Source of the DNA: Actinomycetes bacterium
Lineage (GTDB): Bacteria > Actinomycetota > Actinomycetes > Actinomycetales > Microbacteriaceae
Direction: 5' to 3'
DNA length: 64,000 nt
Assembly: GCA_023428065.1 (NCBI GenBank)
Contig: JAEYZI010000069.1
Coordinates: 29,838-93,837 of the forward strand
Position 1 is the first letter of the stretch, and each line of letters opens with the position of its first letter. The position numbers were made by a program, and so were the translations under genes. Below are positions 34,789 through 43,483 of the stretch, piece after piece. The notes under the pieces are model-generated. The model saw nothing but the letters and a program-made list of their open reading frames with translations, had not been told where the DNA came from and searched no databases.

Positions 34789-36243
34789 GTGCGGGGACGA
34801 GGGGCCGAGACGCGCGTCGACTGGCGCCTCGCCTACGCGCGCCGACTCGCCTGGAGCGACCTCTTCGTCGTCGTGTGGGCCGTCGCCGGCGCCCAACTGA
34901 TCTGGTTCGGCGTCGACGCCGCGCAGGTCGACGTGCCCGCGCAGCTCACCACCTTCACCGTCAACTACACGACGTTCTCGATCGCACTCGCCCTGGGGTG
35001 GCTGCTCGCCCTCACGATCGGCGGCACCCGCGAGTACCGCATCGTCGGGGCCGGACCTGACGAGTACAAGCGCGTCGCCACCTCGAGCCTGCAGCTGTTC
35101 GGCGTCGTCGCGATCCTCGGCTTCGCGCTCCAGATCGAGTTCAGCCGCGGCTACCTGCTCGTGGCGCTCCCCGCCGGGATCCTCGCGCTCATCCTCGAGC
35201 GGTGGTTGTGGCGCCAGTGGCTGCGCTCCGTGCGGCGTCTCGGGCACTACAGCGCGCGGTGCGTCGTCGTGGGAAGCGGACGCGAGGCCCGCGACATCAT
35301 CGCCACCCTGCGCGAGCAGCCCGGCGCCGGGTACCTGCCGGTCGCCCTGTGCACGGCGCATCCCACGGCATCCGACCACTTCCCGCCCGGCATCCCCGTC
35401 GCTCCCCTCACCGACATCGCCGCCACCATGCGGGCACACGACGCCGACACGGTCATCATGCTCGACGGACACGGCTTGACCGCACGCGAGGTGCGCGAGC
35501 TCTCGTGGACGCTCGTGCCCGGCGAGCAGCACCTCGTGATGATGCCGAACCTCGTCGACGTGGCCGGCCCCCGCATCCACACCCGCCCCGTCGCCGGCCT
35601 GCCGCTCGTTCACGTCGAAACACCCCGCTACGAGGGAGCGGGGCGCTTCACGAAGCGCGCCTTCGACGTCGTCGGCGCGGCGCTTCTCGTCGTCGTGCTC
35701 TCCCCCGTGCTGCTCGTGGCGGCCCTCGCCGTGAAGCTCACCTCCCGCGGGCCGCTGCTGTTCCGGCAGGATCGCATCGGACTGCACGGCGAGACGTTCC
35801 GGATGCTGAAGTTCCGCAGCATGGTCGACGACGCCGAGGAGCGGCTCGGCGACCTGCTGCACAGCGAACGCGACGCCGGCAACGAGGTGCTCTTCAAGCT
35901 CAAAGACGACCCGCGCGTGACCCCCGTCGGGCGTTTCATGCGGCGTTACTCGATCGACGAGCTGCCCCAGCTGTTCAACGTGCTCGGCGGATCGATGTCG
36001 CTCGTGGGGCCGCGGCCTCCGCTGCCCCGCGAGGTGGAGCTCTACGACGAGGCCGCCGAGCGCCGCCTCCTCGTGCGGCCCGGCCTCACGGGGCTCTGGC
36101 AGGTGAGCGGACGCAGCACGCTCTCGTGGGACGACTCCATCCGCCTCGACCTCTACTACGTCGAGAACTGGTCGCTCGTGGGCGACATCGTGCTGCTGTG
36201 GCGCACCCTCAAAGCCGTCTTCGCGCGCGACGGAGCGTATTGA
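34789..36243 (+). CDS. Initiating phosphoglycosyl transferase of the exopolysaccharide pathway
   Basis: A 484-residue polyprenyl glycosylphosphotransferase (WbaP/CpsE type). Four to five N-terminal helices and a CoA-binding-like middle domain precede the catalytic bacterial sugar transferase domain (about residue 285 on), which starts with the reentrant-helix region KRAFDVVGAALLVVVLSPV. Further motifs are FRQDRIGLHGETFRMLKFRSM, the metal-dependent DD pair, and RRYSIDELPQLFNVLGGSMSLVGPRPPLP. It transfers hexose-1-phosphate (often glucose or galactose) to undecaprenyl phosphate, the first step of repeat-unit assembly. Confidence 0.93.
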   Translation: MRGRGAETRVDWRLAYARRLAWSDLFVVVWAVAGAQLIWFGVDAAQVDVPAQLTTFTVNYTTFSIALALGWLLALTIGGTREYRIVGAGPDEYKRVATSSLQLFGVVAILGFALQIEFSRGYLLVALPAGILALILERWLWRQWLRSVRRLGHYSARCVVVGSGREARDIIATLREQPGAGYLPVALCTAHPTASDHFPPGIPVAPLTDIAATMRAHDADTVIMLDGHGLTAREVRELSWTLVPGEQHLVMMPNLVDVAGPRIHTRPVAGLPLVHVETPRYEGAGRFTKRAFDVVGAALLVVVLSPVLLVAALAVKLTSRGPLLFRQDRIGLHGETFRMLKFRSMVDDAEERLGDLLHSERDAGNEVLFKLKDDPRVTPVGRFMRRYSIDELPQLFNVLGGSMSLVGPRPPLPREVELYDEAAERRLLVRPGLTGLWQVSGRSTLSWDDSIRLDLYYVENWSLVGDIVLLWRTLKAVFARDGAY

Positions 36244-36267
36244 GCGAGCGTCACCGGTGCGCCTGGG

Positions 36268-36273
36268 TAGGGT
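36268..36273 (+). promoter_or_regulatory. -10 element (TAGGGT) for the first cytochrome P450
   Basis: TAGGGT is separated by six bases (GAGCGC) from the GTG at 36280, so transcription is predicted to begin at the start codon itself. Confidence 0.55.
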
Positions 36274-36279
36274 GAGCGC

Positions 36280-37524
36280 GTGCCCGTCGCCGCCGAACTC
36301 GACGCCGCCCCGCGCGAGCGCCGCATCCGCCTGATCGCCGACGGCATCGGATCGAGCGCCGCCGCCCATGAGCACCGACTGCTGCGCGCCGCCCGTCCCG
36401 CGCTGCCCGTGCTCAACTGGCTCGGGCAGTTCGCCCGGCCCCTCATGCGCGTACCGGGGCTCGGATGGATCACCTCCGACCCCGTCGTCGCCCGCACCCT
36501 GCTCAACGACCCCGCCCACCTCACCCTGCTGTCGGAGGGCGGCGTGGGACACCTGTGGGCGCAGATCCTCGGCGACTGGGTGTACGACCTCTTCGACGGG
36601 CCGGGGCACCACGAGCTGCGCACCCGCAGCAAGGAGCTCTTCACCGAGCGCACCTCGGCCGCCTTCGTCGAGCACGCGTGGGGCGAGCGGCTCGCCGAGG
36701 CGCGCAGCGCGTTCGAGGCGGGCGAGGCGATCGACCTCGCCGACCTCTCGCGCATCCTCGTCGGCCGCATGGTGACGCAGCTGCTCGGCCTGCCCGTCGA
36801 CCCCGCGCGGGCCGACGATGCGTACCGCGAGATCTTCGCGACGGGCGAGCGCCTCGCATCCATCGCCCTCGGCACGACCGCCGACACCGAGCTGCCGCCC
36901 GACAAGATCGCGCTCGCGCGCGGCATCGTCGACGAGCTCACCGCGCACATCGACGCCGTGTTCCCGGATGCCGACCCCGCGACCGTCATCGGCCGGTGCC
37001 GCGAGCTCGGGCTGAGCCTGAAGGAGACCAAGGGCCTCTCGACGCTGCTCATGGTCGCGGGCACCGAGACGGCCGCGTCGGCGATGGCGCGCATGGCCGC
37101 GATCCTCGTGGACTCGGGCGAGCTGCCGCGGCTGCTCGCGCAGCCGGAGCGACGCGACGACGCCGTGCGCGAGGCGCTGCGCGTGACGAGCCCCGCGCCG
37201 CTCATCGGGCGATCGGTGCTCGCGGATGTCGAGGTGGCCGGGCGCACCTTGCGGGCCGGTGAGCGCGTCATGGTGCTCACCTGGACCGCCAACAACGTCG
37301 CGGGGGCGTTCCGCGTGGACCGGCCGTACCTGCCGCACAACCGCCAGCTGTGGTTCGGGGCGGGGCGGCACCTGTGCCTCGGCGGACCGCTCGCGCGGGC
37401 CGAGCTCGCGGCGATCCTCGAGATGCTCGTCGGCGATGGGAGGCCGTATCGCGTCGAGTCGCGGCGCTACGGGCGGCGGGTTCTCATCCCGGCGTACGCG
37501 TCGCTCGTGGTGCGGAAGGCGTAG
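36280..37524 (+). CDS. Cytochrome P450 (paralogue of the P450 in the ole-like cluster)
   Basis: A 414-residue bacterial P450. The I-helix oxygen-binding motif is AGTET (260-264), the K-helix ExxR is EALR (Glu298, Arg301), and the haem loop FGAGRHLCLGG places the thiolate ligand at Cys366. It shares distinctive stretches with the P450 at 41553, such as RVPGLGWI near residue 57 and the C-terminal VLIPAYASLVVR. This suggests a duplication and a related substrate. No redox partner is encoded nearby. It lies between the exopolysaccharide genes and the HNH gene, with its own promoter. Confidence 0.9.
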   Translation: MPVAAELDAAPRERRIRLIADGIGSSAAAHEHRLLRAARPALPVLNWLGQFARPLMRVPGLGWITSDPVVARTLLNDPAHLTLLSEGGVGHLWAQILGDWVYDLFDGPGHHELRTRSKELFTERTSAAFVEHAWGERLAEARSAFEAGEAIDLADLSRILVGRMVTQLLGLPVDPARADDAYREIFATGERLASIALGTTADTELPPDKIALARGIVDELTAHIDAVFPDADPATVIGRCRELGLSLKETKGLSTLLMVAGTETAASAMARMAAILVDSGELPRLLAQPERRDDAVREALRVTSPAPLIGRSVLADVEVAGRTLRAGERVMVLTWTANNVAGAFRVDRPYLPHNRQLWFGAGRHLCLGGPLARAELAAILEMLVGDGRPYRVESRRYGRRVLIPAYASLVVRKA

Positions 37525-37593
37525 GGGGCGCGTCGCTTCCTCTCCTCCACAACCGCAGCGTCGATGAGTTTTCCACGGATTCCTCATCTCCTC

Positions 37594-37609
37594 TCGAATA
37601 AACGTTCTA
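37594..37609 (+). promoter_or_regulatory. LexA/SOS-box-like operator before the DUF222-HNH gene
   Basis: TCGAATAAACGTTCTA matches the actinobacterial LexA consensus TCGAAC-N4-GTTCGA at 10 of 12 defined positions. It partly overlaps the predicted -10 hexamer TATTCT (37608-37613), where a bound repressor would block transcription. The match is by eye and no other copy was noted in the window. Confidence 0.6.
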
Positions 37610-37613
37610 TTCT
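37608..37613 (+). promoter_or_regulatory. -10 element (TATTCT) for the DUF222-HNH gene
   Basis: TATTCT ends 7 bases before an ATG at 37621 that opens a three-codon frame (Met-Gly-Ser-stop). The stop overlaps the ATG of the HNH gene at 37629. Confidence 0.5.
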
Positions 37614-37628
37614 TGCCATCATGGGTTC

Positions 37629-39032
37629 ATGACCGCCCTCGCCGCCCTCATCGCCTCCCTCGGCGACGTGTCGGCGCCCCTCGCGCTCCCCGACACGGCC
37701 GGGCTGCGCGACGACGAGCTGCTCGCGAGCCAGCGCACGCTCGCCGAGGTGCAGCGCCGGGTGGCCGTGGTCACCGCCGCCGTCGCGGGCGAGATCGCGC
37801 ACCGCTCCCGGCGCGAGTTGGGGCACGAGGGCCTCGCCGCGCGGCACGGACAGCGCAGCGCCGAGGGTCTCATCTCGCGCCTCACCGGCGGCTCCGCGCG
37901 CGATGCGCGCACGCTCGTCCGAACGGCCGAACTGTTCCCCGCGCCGCCGCAGACGTCCGCCCCGCCGAAGCCCGCGTGGATCGCGGCGCTCGGCGACGCC
38001 GTCGCATCCGCGACGATCTCGGCGGAGGCCGCCGACATCATCCGCACGCGCCTCGCGGCCACCGAGCGGGCCGACCGCAGACCGCACGAGCGCGGGGAGT
38101 GGCTGCTCGCCCTCGCGGGCGCGACCGCGCGGCTCGTCGCCGAAGCGCCCGGGCTCACGCTCGAGCAGGTTGCTGCGCGCGCCGCGGCGGCGCGCGACGA
38201 GATCGACCTCGCGGGCATCGCGGCGCGCGAGCGCGCGCTCCACGAGCAGCGCTTCCTGCGCGTCACTCGTCAGCTCGACGGCATGACGCGCGTGTCCGCC
38301 CTGCTCGACCCGGAATCCGCGGCGGTCGTCGTGCCTCTGCTCGACGCGGCGACCGCACCGCGCCGCGGCGGCCCGCGGTTCGTCGATCCGGCCACTGCGG
38401 AACGAGCCGACGAGATCGTGCGCGATGAGCGCAGTACCGAGCAGCTCGCCCTCGACACCCTCGTCGAGCTCGTGCGCATCGGCGCGCGCGTCGACGACGG
38501 CACGCTCCTCGGCGAGCGCAAGCCCGGGGTGCGGCTGCTCGTCACGAAGGCCGACCTCGACTCCGCTCCCGTCGACGGCATCCGCCTCGGAGCCGCGTAC
38601 TTCGAGGGGCAGGCCGAGCCGGTCTCGATCCCCACGGCCGAGCGGCTGATCTGCGCGAGCGGAGCGATCCCCGTGCTCTTCGACGACGACGGCCGGGCGC
38701 TCAACCTCGGGCGCGAGCAGCGACTGTTCTCGCAGAAGCAGCGCATCGCCATGGCGGCGCGTGACGGCGGCTGCCTCATGTGCGATCGACGACCGTCGTG
38801 GTGCGAGGCGCATCACATCGACCACTGGGACGAACATCATGGCCGCACCGATGTCGACGACGGCGTTCTCGTGTGCCGCTTTTGCCACCTCATGCTGCAC
38901 AATCGCGGCTGGCGCATCCGCCGCGAGGGGGCCACCTATCGGCTCGAGCGACCCGACGCCGACGGCATCATCCGCAGTTCCCTGCTGCCGAGCCGCAGTC
39001 CGGCATGGCAGCGGACGCGGGCCACGGCATGA
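37629..39032 (+). CDS. DUF222 / HNH endonuclease domain protein (13E12 family)
   Basis: A 467-residue protein. The N-terminal two-thirds is the helical DUF222 domain (RTLAEVQRRVAVVTAAVAGEIAHRS, then LTGGSARDARTLVRTAELF). The C-terminus is an HNH nuclease domain: CLMCDRRPSWCEAHHIDHW, then DDGVLVCRFCHLMLHNRGW, with Cys pairs for structural zinc and the catalytic His-His. These multicopy actinobacterial proteins (M. tuberculosis REP13E12 family) are often associated with phage attachment and DNA-damage induction; a LexA-like box lies upstream here. The ATG at 37629 overlaps the stop of a mini-ORF. Biological role is not established. Confidence 0.9.
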   Translation: MTALAALIASLGDVSAPLALPDTAGLRDDELLASQRTLAEVQRRVAVVTAAVAGEIAHRSRRELGHEGLAARHGQRSAEGLISRLTGGSARDARTLVRTAELFPAPPQTSAPPKPAWIAALGDAVASATISAEAADIIRTRLAATERADRRPHERGEWLLALAGATARLVAEAPGLTLEQVAARAAAARDEIDLAGIAARERALHEQRFLRVTRQLDGMTRVSALLDPESAAVVVPLLDAATAPRRGGPRFVDPATAERADEIVRDERSTEQLALDTLVELVRIGARVDDGTLLGERKPGVRLLVTKADLDSAPVDGIRLGAAYFEGQAEPVSIPTAERLICASGAIPVLFDDDGRALNLGREQRLFSQKQRIAMAARDGGCLMCDRRPSWCEAHHIDHWDEHHGRTDVDDGVLVCRFCHLMLHNRGWRIRREGATYRLERPDADGIIRSSLLPSRSPAWQRTRATA

Positions 39033-39040
39033 GCGCGCGG

Positions 39041-39949
39041 CTACCAGTGCTCGGCGCCGGCGAGGCTCGTGGGCCCCGGGCGGTAACCCAGGCGCTCGCG
39101 GGCCGCCGAGAGGTCGAGCGTGCGCTCGACGCCCAGCTGGCTCACCGCGTAGCGCGTCACGCGGGGCCGCGCGCGGCGCATGCGCGCGACGCTCTCGGCG
39201 AGCCCCGCCGCGCGGAGGGCGGCGGCGTACGGCAGCCGCACGAGCCGAGCGCGCACGCCGCGGCGCTCCAGGAACTCCTCGAGAACGTCGGCGAGCACCA
39301 CGGGCTGCGCGTCGGCGATGTTGTAGACGCCGGCCGGCGCGCGCAAGGCGAGACGCACGGCGTCCACGAGATGGTCGACGTGGGTGAGCGAGTGCAGCAC
39401 GCGGGCGCCCTCCGGCACGGCGAGCACGCCTCCCCGCACGGCGGTGAGCACGCGGGGCAGCAGCGTCGTGTCGCCCGGCCCGTAGACGGCGTGCGGGCGC
39501 AGCACCACGGCGTCCGCCCCCGCCACCTCGAACTCGGCGAAGGTCTTCGACTCCGAGTAACTCGAGAGGAAGCGGGTCACGGGGGCCGCGTCCTCCCGGG
39601 CGAGCACCGTGGGGGTGAACGCGTCGTAGACCGACGAGGTCGACACGTGCACGATGCGGGCACGGGGGAAGCTCGCCACCACGTGCCGCGTGCCCGTGCG
39701 GTTCACGCGCATCGCCTCGGCAAGCGGCGCCCAGTCGTCGGCGAGCGCCGCGCAGTGCACGACGGCGTCGAAATCGCGGTCTCCCCGCAGCGGACCCGAG
39801 GTGATGTCCCATACGCGGTAGCGGGCGAGCGGGTGCGCCCAGCCGCGCGGCGTGCGGCCGAAGCCCGTCACCTCGTGGTGCTCGTCGGCGAGCGCCGTCG
39901 CGACCGCGCCCCCGATGAAGCCCGACGCCCCCGTCACCGCGATCCTCAT
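39041..39949 (-). CDS. OleD-like NAD(P)-dependent reductase (3-beta-HSD/extended SDR type)
   Basis: A 302-residue extended SDR with the nucleotide motif GASGFIGG at residues 7-14 and the catalytic YxxxK in SSYSESKTFAE. It resembles OleD and 3-beta-hydroxysteroid dehydrogenase relatives, which reduce the ketone of 2-alkyl-3-ketoacids to the beta-hydroxy acid with NADPH. The ATG overlaps the stop of the OleC-like gene by 4 bases, and it closes the five-gene cluster. Taken alone the protein would be an unspecified epimerase-family oxidoreductase; the OleD reading rests on its neighbours. Confidence 0.8.
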   Translation of the reverse strand: MRIAVTGASGFIGGAVATALADEHHEVTGFGRTPRGWAHPLARYRVWDITSGPLRGDRDFDAVVHCAALADDWAPLAEAMRVNRTGTRHVVASFPRARIVHVSTSSVYDAFTPTVLAREDAAPVTRFLSSYSESKTFAEFEVAGADAVVLRPHAVYGPGDTTLLPRVLTAVRGGVLAVPEGARVLHSLTHVDHLVDAVRLALRAPAGVYNIADAQPVVLADVLEEFLERRGVRARLVRLPYAAALRAAGLAESVARMRRARPRVTRYAVSQLGVERTLDLSAARERLGYRPGPTSLAGAEHW

Positions 39950-41556
39950 GAACGGTCCTCAGGCGCGGATGCGGGTGCGGGTGCGGGTGCGGGCGAGGAT
40001 GCCGGGTCGGGAACGAACGGCGAGAGCAGTTCCGCGAGCGCCGCGCGATCGAGCTTGCGGGAGCGACCCGAGCGGGGCAACGCGGGCAGGACGACCACCG
40101 CATCCGGCAGCACGCCCGCGTCGACGAGGCCCGGCAGGCGGCGGCGCACCTCGGCGACGAGCGGATGCGCGAGCGTCGGCTCGACGGGCGGTGCCTCGGC
40201 GGGCACGACCGCGACGACGATGCGGTCGTCGCCGATCGCATCCGGCACACCGGCCATCGCGGCGTCGGCCACGCCCGGAAGCCCCGCGATGAGCGGCTCG
40301 TACAGGCCCGGGTACACGTTCTGCGTGCCGCGGATGAACATGTCCTTCGCCCGCCCGCGCAGCACGAGCCGGTCGCCCACGAGCTCCGCGAGGTCGCCCG
40401 TGCGCAGCTCCGCGAGCGGCTGCTCGGGCAGCTCGGTGAGGTAGCCGCGCGCGAGTCCCGGTCCCGCGAGCACGAGCTCGCCCTCGTCGATGCGCGCCAC
40501 GACGCTCGGCACGAGCCGACCCACGTCGTCACCCGCGGCGGAGGACGCGGCCGCCAACTTCTCGGCGCCGTCGGCGATCGCCACCGGCAGGATCTCGGTC
40601 ATCCCGTACACGGCGCGGATACGCGTGCGCGGCAACCGCTCGAACGCGCGCCGCAGCAGCGGCGGCAGCACAGGCGCCCCGCCCAGCACGATCGTCTCGA
40701 GCGCGGGTGCGAGCTCCGGGCGCGCGTCGAGGGCCGTGAGGATCGCGTCGAGCGTCGCCGGGCTCGCGAACAGCAGCTCGGCGTCGCCCAGGTGCTCGAG
40801 GTAGGCCTCCGGGCGCGCCCCCGGGTCGAGACCGGGGGCCGGCATCGTCCAGTGGGCGCTGCCGATGAGGGCGGGGATGCCCACCATGAGCTGATCGGTC
40901 AACACGCGCAGGCCAGCGCGGATGCCGATGCCGTGCGCGAAGTCGCCGAGGCCCGCGCCGAGGGAGCCGCGCGAGTGCACGACCGCCTTCGGGGCATCCG
41001 TCGTGCCGGAGGTGAAGACCACGAGCGCCTCGTCGTCGGGTGCACCCGGCACGATGCCGTCACCGTCGCCACGCGCGAGCCGCGCGAGCGACAGCGCGCG
41101 CGGCGGCACGCCCGGCAGCCGAGGCCCCGCGAAGACGTGGCGCGCCTCGGGCACGAGGCGCCCGTATGGCGCGAGCTCGAGCCCCCGACGCCGCGCGAGG
41201 GGCCGCAGGGGCGGCGACGACGCCAGATAGAGCAGCGATTCCGCCGCCACCCAGCGTGGGCGGGCGAGCCCGGCGCGTGCACGGAAGAGCGCCTCCCCCG
41301 CGCCCGGGTCGGCGAACACGACCGTGCCGCCCGCACCCACGATGCCGAGCGCGAGCGCCACGGCGTCCGGGCCCGGACGCACCGAAAACAGCACGCGATC
41401 GCCCGGGGCGAGCCCGGTATCCCGCAGCCCGGCCGCGAGGGCGCGCACGCGGCGACCGAGCTCCTGGTAGCTCCACGTGCGCCCCCGCGCTGTGAGGGCC
41501 GCCGCATCCGGGGTGCGCTTGCAGGCCTCGAGCACCGCCGCTACGAGATCCGTCAT
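39946..41556 (-). CDS. OleC-like adenylate-forming enzyme (putative beta-lactone synthetase)
   Basis: A 536-residue ANL-superfamily enzyme. Motifs in order: FTSGTTDAPK (181-190, ATP phosphate loop), VYGMTEILP (316-324), RTGDL (395-399) and the C-terminal catalytic-Lys region RSGRSRKLD (Lys501). The YGxTExLPV form of the A5 motif is characteristic of OleC proteins, which activate beta-hydroxy acids and close them to beta-lactones, rather than of ordinary acyl-CoA ligases. The tail is a Pro-Ala repeat (PAPAPAPA). Overlaps of 4 bases on both sides couple it to the P450 and the OleD-like gene. A fatty acyl ligase is the alternative. Confidence 0.82.
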   Translation of the reverse strand: MTDLVAAVLEACKRTPDAAALTARGRTWSYQELGRRVRALAAGLRDTGLAPGDRVLFSVRPGPDAVALALGIVGAGGTVVFADPGAGEALFRARAGLARPRWVAAESLLYLASSPPLRPLARRRGLELAPYGRLVPEARHVFAGPRLPGVPPRALSLARLARGDGDGIVPGAPDDEALVVFTSGTTDAPKAVVHSRGSLGAGLGDFAHGIGIRAGLRVLTDQLMVGIPALIGSAHWTMPAPGLDPGARPEAYLEHLGDAELLFASPATLDAILTALDARPELAPALETIVLGGAPVLPPLLRRAFERLPRTRIRAVYGMTEILPVAIADGAEKLAAASSAAGDDVGRLVPSVVARIDEGELVLAGPGLARGYLTELPEQPLAELRTGDLAELVGDRLVLRGRAKDMFIRGTQNVYPGLYEPLIAGLPGVADAAMAGVPDAIGDDRIVVAVVPAEAPPVEPTLAHPLVAEVRRRLPGLVDAGVLPDAVVVLPALPRSGRSRKLDRAALAELLSPFVPDPASSPAPAPAPASAPEDRS

Positions 41557-42704
41557 GCGCGCACCACGAGCTCGGCGTACGAGGGGATGAGCACGCCCCG
41601 CGCGGGGCGGCGACGCTCGATACGCAGCGCGGGGTAGGCGAGCAGCGCGTCGAGCGCGAGGCGGATCTGCGCCATCGCGAGCGGGGCGCCGAGGCAGTAG
41701 TGCGCGCCCGCCCCGAACCACAGCTGCTTGAGCGATGCCGCGGGGTTGCCCGCGGGGTCGAAGACGCCGAGCGCCGTGTCGGCCCAGTAGGTACCGAGGA
41801 TGATGCGGTCGCCCGGCCGCACCGGCACCTCGCCGATCGTCGTCGGCGCCGTCACGGCGCGCAGCATGACGGGCGACGGCGTCGTCACGCGCAGTCCCTC
41901 GGCGATCGCCGCGTCGAGCGCGCCGCGGGCCGGCTCGGCGGCGAGGCGCGCGTGCCAGCCCGAGTCGACGAGCAGCGCCACGAGTCGCGGCAGGTACGAC
42001 ACGATCGTCTCGGTGCCCGTGAGCACGAACGCGCCGACCGCGCCGAGCGCCTCGCGCTCGTCGAGGCCGAGCGCCCGCATCCGCCCCGGCACGGTCGACT
42101 CGTCGCCCGCGTAGGCGCGGGACGCGTGCCCGCCGAGCTCGCCGAGGATCGCGCGAGCGGATGCGAGCTGCCGGGGTCCGAGCCGCGGGCGGGCGAGCGT
42201 CACGTAGCCCGTGACGGCGGAGACCCGCGCGAACATCGCGTCGTCGAACGCGCCCTCCTCGAGGCCGACGAGCCGGGAGATCACGTGGCTCGCGCCGCGG
42301 CGCGCGTGGGCGACGAGATCGACGTCCTCCCCCGCCGCGAGCGCCTCGGCGAGCGAACGGGTCACCGCCCCGAGGCTCTCGGCCACGAAGTCGTCGACGA
42401 ACGACGGCGAGAACAGCGGCGCGAGCTGGCGACGCAGGGCGAGGTGGTCGGCGCCCTCCATGTTGAGCAGCACACGCGGCCCGAGCACGGGCGTCCACAG
42501 CTCGCTCGGGGCGCCGGGGCCGATCTTCGAGAAGTGCGCGGAGTCCATGAGCACGCCGCGCAGCAGCGCCGCATCCTTCACGATCACTCCGAGCCCAGGC
42601 ACGCGCCGCACGCGGCCCGGCACGGCCGAGACGAGCGGGAAGGCGAACGGGTGCGCCGCGCGCACCACCGCCGCGTCCCGCCGCGTCGCGAGCTCGGCGC
42701 TCAT
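41553..42704 (-). CDS. Cytochrome P450 of the ole-like cluster
   Basis: A 383-residue P450, slightly short for the family. Visible are the I-helix motif TGTET (229-233), the K-helix EGLR (Glu269, Arg272) and the haem loop FGAGAHYCLGAPLA with ligand Cys337. The residue before GTET is Thr rather than the usual Ala/Gly. It overlaps the GT2 gene upstream and the OleC-like gene downstream by 4 bases each, so it belongs to the pathway, probably hydroxylating the alkyl chain of the product or precursor. It is paralogous to the P450 at 36280. No ferredoxin is nearby. Confidence 0.9.
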   Translation of the reverse strand: MSAELATRRDAAVVRAAHPFAFPLVSAVPGRVRRVPGLGVIVKDAALLRGVLMDSAHFSKIGPGAPSELWTPVLGPRVLLNMEGADHLALRRQLAPLFSPSFVDDFVAESLGAVTRSLAEALAAGEDVDLVAHARRGASHVISRLVGLEEGAFDDAMFARVSAVTGYVTLARPRLGPRQLASARAILGELGGHASRAYAGDESTVPGRMRALGLDEREALGAVGAFVLTGTETIVSYLPRLVALLVDSGWHARLAAEPARGALDAAIAEGLRVTTPSPVMLRAVTAPTTIGEVPVRPGDRIILGTYWADTALGVFDPAGNPAASLKQLWFGAGAHYCLGAPLAMAQIRLALDALLAYPALRIERRRPARGVLIPSYAELVVRA

Positions 42705-43483
42705 CGGATGTCGACCACCTCGGGCTTGTAGGCGTGGTCCTTGTACCAGAGCAGCGTGCGCCGCAGTCCCCACGCGCGCACGCGGCGGCTCGACCCGTAG
42801 ACGACGACATCGGAGCGCCGCGCGTAGTCGCGCGTAATGCGTCGCACGGCGTTGACGAGCGCGCGGTCCTCGTGGAGGTCCTCGATCGCCGTGCGCGGGA
42901 AGCCGCCCGCCGCGAGGTAGAGCTCGGCCGTGATGCCCACGTTGCAGCCGGCTGCCATCATGTACGGCCCGAGGTAGCCGTCGCCGCGATTGCCCGGACG
43001 GATGCGGCCGAACGCCTCCGCGAGATGCACGGCGCCGCGGAGCACCGCCCGCGTCGGCCACCCGACGCCCTCGTCGCGCCGCGCCACGAGCTCGCCGCCC
43101 ACGAGCCGCAACCCGAGCCCGCCCTCGGAGCGCGGCGTGAGCGCGCGGCGCACGGCCGCTGTCCAGTCCGCGCGCGGCAGGCAGTCGGCGTCGGTGCGCG
43201 CGAGCAGCGTCGCGCCCGCCTCGATCGCCGCCCGCATCCCGGTGTCGGCCGCGGCGCCCGTGCCCTTCTGCGGCTCGTCGATCACGTGCCACCGGTCGAG
43301 GCCGCGCTCGGCGGCGAAGGCGCGCACGACATCCGCGGAGCCGTCGGTCGAGCCGTTGTCGACGAAGAACACATCGAAGTCTCGGTCGCGCTGTGCGGCG
43401 AGCGCCTCGAGCGTCGGGGGGATGCCCGACGCCTCCTGGTACACGGGCACGACGACGGCGAGGCGCTCGGCGGACCGATTCAC
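42701..43483 (-). CDS. Family 2 glycosyltransferase of the ole-like cluster
   Basis: A 260-residue GT-A glycosyltransferase. The N-terminal block VVPVYQEASGIPPTLEAL, the VDNGSTDGSADVV nucleotide-binding motif and RTDADC as the DXD metal site are typical of GT2 enzymes; the acceptor region has GGFPRTAIEDLHEDR, an ED-type catalytic base motif. There is no membrane helix. It starts at a GTG (43483, or one codon earlier) that overlaps the ketosynthase stop in a GTGA junction. It probably attaches a sugar to the hydroxylated product. It could instead serve another pathway, but the tight overlaps argue for a shared one. Confidence 0.87.
   Translation of the reverse strand: MNRSAERLAVVVPVYQEASGIPPTLEALAAQRDRDFDVFFVDNGSTDGSADVVRAFAAERGLDRWHVIDEPQKGTGAAADTGMRAAIEAGATLLARTDADCLPRADWTAAVRRALTPRSEGGLGLRLVGGELVARRDEGVGWPTRAVLRGAVHLAEAFGRIRPGNRGDGYLGPYMMAAGCNVGITAELYLAAGGFPRTAIEDLHEDRALVNAVRRITRDYARRSDVVVYGSSRRVRAWGLRRTLLWYKDHAYKPEVVDIR

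Noticed and set aside
37629..39032. HNH gene as evidence of a prophage or restriction system
   Set aside because: No terminase, integrase, methyltransferase or capsid genes are nearby; DUF222-HNH genes are common chromosomal genes in actinobacteria.
39946..42810. A 954-codon minus-strand frame that would fuse a long Arg-rich N-terminus to the OleC-like enzyme
   Set aside because: The extra N-terminal part is the out-of-frame shadow of the P450 gene; the ATG at 41556 overlaps the P450 stop and gives a normal-length ANL enzyme.
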